A stretch of DNA of 43,199 nt, taken from assembly GCF_000805335.1 (NCBI RefSeq), contig NZ_KN708638.1, positions 1,858,109-1,901,307 on the forward strand, read 5' to 3'. A program made the position numbers and the translations under genes. The DNA comes from Streptomyces sp. CT34. GTDB lineage: Bacteria; Actinomycetota; Actinomycetes; Streptomycetales; Streptomycetaceae. This document shows, in pieces, positions 39,939-43,199 of this stretch. The notes beneath the pieces are model-generated. The model searched no databases. It was given only the letters and a program-made list of their open reading frames with translations, and was not told the DNA's origin. Every line of letters begins with the position of its first letter. Position 1 is the stretch's first letter.

Positions 39939-40559
39939 ATGACACGTACCGCGCTGACCGGTGAGGAAATCCTGCACACCGCCGCCCGGCTGATCCGGGC
40001 ACACGGGCCCGAGGCCCTGACGATGCGCCGGCTCGCCACGGAACTGGGCACCGCCGTCACCTCCATCTACTGGCACGTCGGCAACCGCGAGTCCCTGCTG
40101 GACGCCCTGGTGGAGCGCACCATCCAGGAGATGGGCGAGATCCGGCCGACCGGGAGCACGCCCCGGGCGCGCGTCGTCTCGGTCGCCCGCGCGCTGCACA
40201 CCGCGCTGCGCGAGCGCCCCCAGCTGATCGCGATGGTGCACGAACGCGGCCTGACGGAGCGGATGTTCCTGCCCGCGCAGCAGGCGCTGGTCCATGAGAT
40301 GCACGCCGCCGGGCTGCGCGGCGAGCGGGCCGCCGAGGCGGTGCGCGCCGTCCAGTTCCAGGTCGTCGGCTTCGTACTGGTCGAGCGCAACCGCGAGCGG
40401 TCGCCCGCGCAGCACCCGAGCGAGGGCGAGCTGTGGGACTCCCCCACCGCCGGTGACGATCCGGCGCTGGCCCGCGCGCTGGCGGCGCCGGCCGACGCCG
40501 AACACCTCTTCCGGGTGTCCCTGGAGGCGCTGGTGGCATCCCTGCTCGGCCCGGTGTAA
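39939..40559 (+). CDS. TetR family transcriptional regulator
   Basis: 206 residues, ATG start. Helix-turn-helix at about 8-55 (GEEILHTAARLIRAHGPEALTMRRLATELGTAVTSIYWHVGNRESLLDALV in family positions: LTMRRLATELG, TSIYWHVGNRESLL). The YWHVGNRESLLDAL stretch is typical of TetR proteins with a C-terminal ligand domain of unknown specificity (about 70-200). Expected to repress the divergent ADC/SDR/amidohydrolase operon and itself through the palindrome between them, released by a pathway compound. Confidence 0.93.
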   Translation: MTRTALTGEEILHTAARLIRAHGPEALTMRRLATELGTAVTSIYWHVGNRESLLDALVERTIQEMGEIRPTGSTPRARVVSVARALHTALRERPQLIAMVHERGLTERMFLPAQQALVHEMHAAGLRGERAAEAVRAVQFQVVGFVLVERNRERSPAQHPSEGELWDSPTAGDDPALARALAAPADAEHLFRVSLEALVASLLGPV

Positions 40560-40568
40560 CGGCGTTCC

Positions 40569-40586
40569 CCGGCCGCGTGCGGCCGG
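40569..40586 (+). terminator. Short GC hairpin after tetR gene
   Basis: CCGGCCGC (40569-40576), GT, GCGGCCGG (40579-40586), 10 bases after the stop codon. Confidence 0.5.
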
Positions 40587-40642
40587 TGCGCGCCCGACGG
40601 CGGTTCGGTGGCTGTCGGTGGCGGCCCGTATCCTCAGTGACC

Positions 40643-41680
40643 ATGCTCGAAGACCGCATGGCAGCAGCTCCCCCGATCGCGCCGAAGATCGGGCAGCAGC
40701 CGGGCCCGCAGACGCCGCCGGCCGACTGGCCGTCCGGGTATCCCCAGGGATACGCGGTGGTCGACGTCGAGACCACCGGCCTGGCCCGCGACGACCGCAT
40801 CATCTCCGCCGCCGTGTACCAACTCGACGCACAGGGCGCGTTCCAGGACTCCTGGTACACGCTGGTCAACCCGCAGCGCGACCCCGGCCCGGTCTGGATC
40901 CACGGTCTGACGAGCGAAGTGCTGGACGGCGCGCCGCTGTTCCCGGACGTCGTCCCCGAGCTGTCCCGCCGCCTGGCCGACCGGGTGCTGGTCGCGCACA
41001 ACGCCATGTTCGACTGGTCGATGATCGCCCGGGAGTACGCCCGCGCCGCGGCGACCGCACCGGTGCGCCAGCGGCTGTGCACCATCGCCCTGTCCAAGGA
41101 GCTGGGCCTGCCGCTGCCCAACCACAAACTGGAGTCCCTCGCCGCCCATTACGGCGTGGTGCAGGAGCGCGCCCACCATGCCCTGGACGACGCCCGGGTG
41201 CTGGCCGAGGCGTTCCGCCCCAGCCTGCGCCGGGCCGCCCGGCAGAACCTGCGGCTCCCGCTGCTGACCTGCCAGCCGCTGACGGAGTGGTCGGACTCCC
41301 CCGCGCCCCGGCCGCGGGCCGCCGGGTCCGCGTACCGCCCCACTTCCTGGCGGCCGTCCCGCAAGCGGCCGGCCTGCCCGTATCCCAACCCGGGGCGCTA
41401 CGAGCCGGGCGGCCGGCTCGTCCAGGGGATGCGGGTCGCGTTCTCCGGCGACACGTCGGTGGACCGCGAGCTGCTGGAGGACCGCGCCATCGAGGCCGGG
41501 CTGCACGTGGCGACGAGCGTGTCCCGGCTGACCAGCCTGCTGGTGACCAACGACCCGGACGCGCAGACCTCCAAGACCGCCAAGGCCGCCGCGTACGGCA
41601 CGGCCGTCGTCGACGAGGCGGCCTTCATGCAGCTGCTCCAGGACGTCGAGCCGGCGGGCGGGGCGCCTGCGTCCGGGTGA
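40643..41680 (+). CDS. DEDDh 3'-5' exonuclease with C-terminal BRCT domain
   Basis: 345 residues from ATG 40643. An N-terminal Pro-rich tail of about 30 residues precedes a DnaQ-type exonuclease: Exo I VVDVETTGL with Asp41 and Glu43, Exo II HNAMFDWSMI, Exo IIIe HHALDDARVLAEAF with His and Asp. After a Pro/Ser-rich linker the C-terminus (about 270-340, MRVAFSGDTSVDRELLEDRAIE) has the shape of a BRCT domain. The combination resembles epsilon-like proofreading or repair nucleases of actinobacteria that use the BRCT domain for recruitment to DNA lesions. Not a polymerase subunit by context. Confidence 0.9.
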   Translation: MLEDRMAAAPPIAPKIGQQPGPQTPPADWPSGYPQGYAVVDVETTGLARDDRIISAAVYQLDAQGAFQDSWYTLVNPQRDPGPVWIHGLTSEVLDGAPLFPDVVPELSRRLADRVLVAHNAMFDWSMIAREYARAAATAPVRQRLCTIALSKELGLPLPNHKLESLAAHYGVVQERAHHALDDARVLAEAFRPSLRRAARQNLRLPLLTCQPLTEWSDSPAPRPRAAGSAYRPTSWRPSRKRPACPYPNPGRYEPGGRLVQGMRVAFSGDTSVDRELLEDRAIEAGLHVATSVSRLTSLLVTNDPDAQTSKTAKAAAYGTAVVDEAAFMQLLQDVEPAGGAPASG

Positions 41681-41743
41681 AGCCCGGCCAACACACCCGC
41701 TGGCGCCTCGCCCCGTGCGGGCCCCCGCCGCACGCTGTGGCGC

Positions 41744-41977
41744 ATGGCACGTTGTGAGGTCTGCGGAAACGACTACGGCATGACGTTCGAGGTGCACGCG
41801 CAGGGCGCGGTGCACGTCTTCGACTGCTTCGCCTGCGCGATCCACCGCATGGCGCCGATCTGCGAGCACTGCCGGGTGCAGATCATCGGGCAGGGCGTGG
41901 AGGCCGAGGGGCAGTGGTACTGCGGTGCGCACTGCGCCCGCTCGGCGGGGCGGGTGGGCATCGTCGACCGGGTCTGA
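41744..41977 (+). CDS. Small zinc-ribbon protein
   Basis: 77 residues from ATG 41744. Four cysteine pairs: C4/C7, C28/C31, C40/C43, C60/C64, each with CxxC or CxxxC spacing, so it probably binds two zinc ions. Sequence begins MARCEVCGNDYG and contains ICEHCRVQIIGQGVEAEG. A broad actinobacterial family sometimes called prokaryotic metallothionein-like; function is unknown. Confidence 0.87.
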   Translation: MARCEVCGNDYGMTFEVHAQGAVHVFDCFACAIHRMAPICEHCRVQIIGQGVEAEGQWYCGAHCARSAGRVGIVDRV

Positions 41978-41993
41978 CCGGGGCCCGGCGGCT

Positions 41994-42014
41994 CCTCACC
42001 GCGCCGCGGTGAGG
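41994..42014. terminator. Hairpin between zinc-ribbon and SURF1 genes
   Basis: CCTCACCGC (41994-42002), GCC, GCGGTGAGG (42006-42014), 9-bp perfect stem, 16 bases after the stop. Confidence 0.6.
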
Positions 42015-42061
42015 GACCCCCGGCCCTGGTGTCCCGAGGTCCGCGCGGTACCGTCGCAGCC

Positions 42062-43000
42062 GTGTACCGCTTCCTGTTGACCCGGCAGTGGGTGATCCTC
42101 ACCCTCGTGGGCCTCGTCCTGATCCCGGTCATGATCAAGCTGGGTTTCTGGCAGCTCCACCGCCATCAGCACAAGGTCGCGCAGAACACCCTGATCGCCG
42201 ACAACCTGGCGGCCACGCCGGTCCCGGTCACCGACCTGGCCGCCGTCGGCCGGGACCTGCCGCACGACGACATGTGGCGCCGGGTCACCGCCAGCGGCAG
42301 CTACGACACCGCGCACGAGGTCGTCGTCCGCCACCGCACCGCCGCCGACGAGCAGACCATCGGCTACTACGTCCTGACCCCGCTGGTCCTCGGCAACGGC
42401 GACGCCGTCCTGGTCAACCGCGGTTGGATCCCGGCCGCGGGCGACCTCACCACGTTCCCGAAGGCCCCGCCCGCCCCCAAGGGCACGGTCACCGTCACCG
42501 GCCGGATGATGGCCGACGAGACCACCGCCGTCAGCGGAATCAAGGACACCAAGGGCCTGCCGCCCCGCCAGGTCATGCTGATCAACAGCAAGCAGCAGGC
42601 GCAGCGGGTGGGCCGCCCGATGCTCGGCGGCTACATCGAGCAGACCGCGCCCAGGTCACCGGGCAACACCCCCGAGCTGGTGCCGGAACCGGACCATGAC
42701 TCCATCGGCCCGCACATGGCCTACGCGATCCAGTGGTGGCTGTTCGCGGCGGCGGTACCGGTCGGCTGGACCGTCCTGGTGCGCCGGGAGCGCCGCGACC
42801 GGCGAGATGCCGCGGCCAAGGCGGCGCAGCAGGCCGCGGAGCCCGCGGAGGGTGCGCCGGCGGCCGGCGACGCGGAGGCCGCGGCGGGCCCCAGGCGGTC
42901 TGCGGAATCCGCCGGATCCGGAGAGACTGAGGCAGCCGGCGACGCTGCACCGCCGGCCCCGGCAGAACCCGTAGCCCGGACGGCCGCCACCCCCGAGTAG
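42062..43000 (+). CDS. SURF1 family cytochrome oxidase biogenesis protein
   Basis: 312 residues from GTG 42062. First membrane helix at about 10-29 followed by the GFWQLHRH motif, extracytoplasmic domain with VNRGWIP (about 119-125), and a second helix near 218-240 after HMAYAIQWWLFAAAVP. The two-helix layout with GFWQL...NRGW...YA.QW is diagnostic of SURF1. It helps assemble aa3-type cytochrome c oxidase (heme insertion). A 70-residue Ala/Glu-rich cytoplasmic tail is extra to the core family. Confidence 0.95.
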   Translation: MYRFLLTRQWVILTLVGLVLIPVMIKLGFWQLHRHQHKVAQNTLIADNLAATPVPVTDLAAVGRDLPHDDMWRRVTASGSYDTAHEVVVRHRTAADEQTIGYYVLTPLVLGNGDAVLVNRGWIPAAGDLTTFPKAPPAPKGTVTVTGRMMADETTAVSGIKDTKGLPPRQVMLINSKQQAQRVGRPMLGGYIEQTAPRSPGNTPELVPEPDHDSIGPHMAYAIQWWLFAAAVPVGWTVLVRRERRDRRDAAAKAAQQAAEPAEGAPAAGDAEAAAGPRRSAESAGSGETEAAGDAAPPAPAEPVARTAATPE

Positions 43001-43030
43001 CGCTCCCGCCGGGCGGAAAAGGGGCGCGGA

Positions 43031-43199
43031 GTGCACCCACACATCGAGGACTATGCGCTCATCGGCGATCTCCAGACCGCCGCCCTCGTCGGCCGCGACG
43101 GCTCCATCGACTGGCTGTGCCTGCCCCGCTTCGACTCCCCCGCCTGCTTCGCCGCGCTCCTCGGCGGCCTGGACAACGGCCACTGGCGGCTCCCCCCCC
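43031..43199 (+). CDS. Glycoside hydrolase 15-type protein, 5' end only
   Basis: The first 56 codons of a gene cut by the window end. GTG start with GCGGAG upstream. [41 protein letters not shown] in position (given in parts: [33 protein letters not shown]) is the conserved N-terminus of GH15 glucoamylase/trehalase-like proteins. Substrate not decidable. The sequence ends in nine consecutive C, probably a contig edge or hard homopolymer. Confidence 0.88.
   Translation, partial: MHPHIEDYALIGDLQTAALVGRDGSIDWLCLPRFDSPACFAALLGGLDNGHWRLPP

Noticed and set aside
43191..43199. Nine-C run as a biological phase-variation tract in the GH15 gene
   Set aside because: It is at the very end of the window; contig edge or sequencing limit is more likely.

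Overview
The window is actinobacterial chromosome, almost certainly Streptomyces. GC is very high with strong third-position GC bias. Chaplins, an SPFH/NfeD pair, a FabG-FabI operon, DUF3099 and the 38-residue SGM_5486-type protein all sit in an order that, from memory and not checked, resembles the S. coelicolor SCO1790s-SCO1820s core segment. Most genes look like ordinary vertically inherited core genes. No CRISPR array, tRNA, rRNA, integrase or transposase was seen.

Layout. 1-5.8 kb: YbhB-like protein, HNH nuclease, TSUP permease, SPFH and NfeD membrane-quality proteins, an ABC ATPase and a conserved protein of unknown function. 5.8-8.5 kb: two neighbouring 81-residue chaplins (one without the paired cysteines) and a GAF-type two-component system. 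8.6-10.4 kb: a decayed stretch with an SDR pseudogene carrying a 276-bp in-frame insertion, and a truncated, frameshifted QueA-like pseudogene. 10.4-17.9 kb: nitroreductase, secreted lytic transglycosylase, an FHA-FHA-ABC-permease fusion protein, SerB with two ACT domains, a SixA phosphatase and two tiny membrane proteins. 17.9-20.1 kb: CynX/NimT-type MFS transporter divergent from an FCD-type GntR regulator, with a shared operator-like palindrome. 20.2-28.9 kb: fabI/fabG (type II fatty acid synthesis), tldD/pmbA with a coupled 30-codon frame between them, a KMSKS-type tyrosyl-tRNA synthetase, a 432-bp inverted-repeat element, DUF3099, a small Cys/His protein and moaA. 29.1-31.1 kb: acetate-type symporter with its DUF485 partner. 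31.8-35.2 kb: a MerR-maleylpyruvate isomerase-like fusion, then a YhhN lysoplasmalogenase overlapping an alkylglycerol-monooxygenase-like hydroxylase. 35.3-40.6 kb: a four-gene catabolic-looking operon (ADC-like, SDR, two amidohydrolase_2 proteins) divergent from a TetR gene, with a perfect TGTAACACAGTTACA palindrome between. 40.6-43.2 kb: DEDDh exonuclease-BRCT protein, zinc-ribbon protein, SURF1 and the start of a GH15 gene cut by the window end.

The most promising items for new biology are: the TetR/ADC/SDR/two-amidohydrolase operon of unknown substrate; the overlapping AGMO-like and lysoplasmalogenase genes, which together suggest bacterial ether-lipid turnover; the large inverted repeat after tyrS; the insertion with TATA-centred palindromes in the SDR pseudogene; and the translationally coupled mini-frame between tldD and pmbA. 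All functional statements come from reading motifs; no database search was possible.
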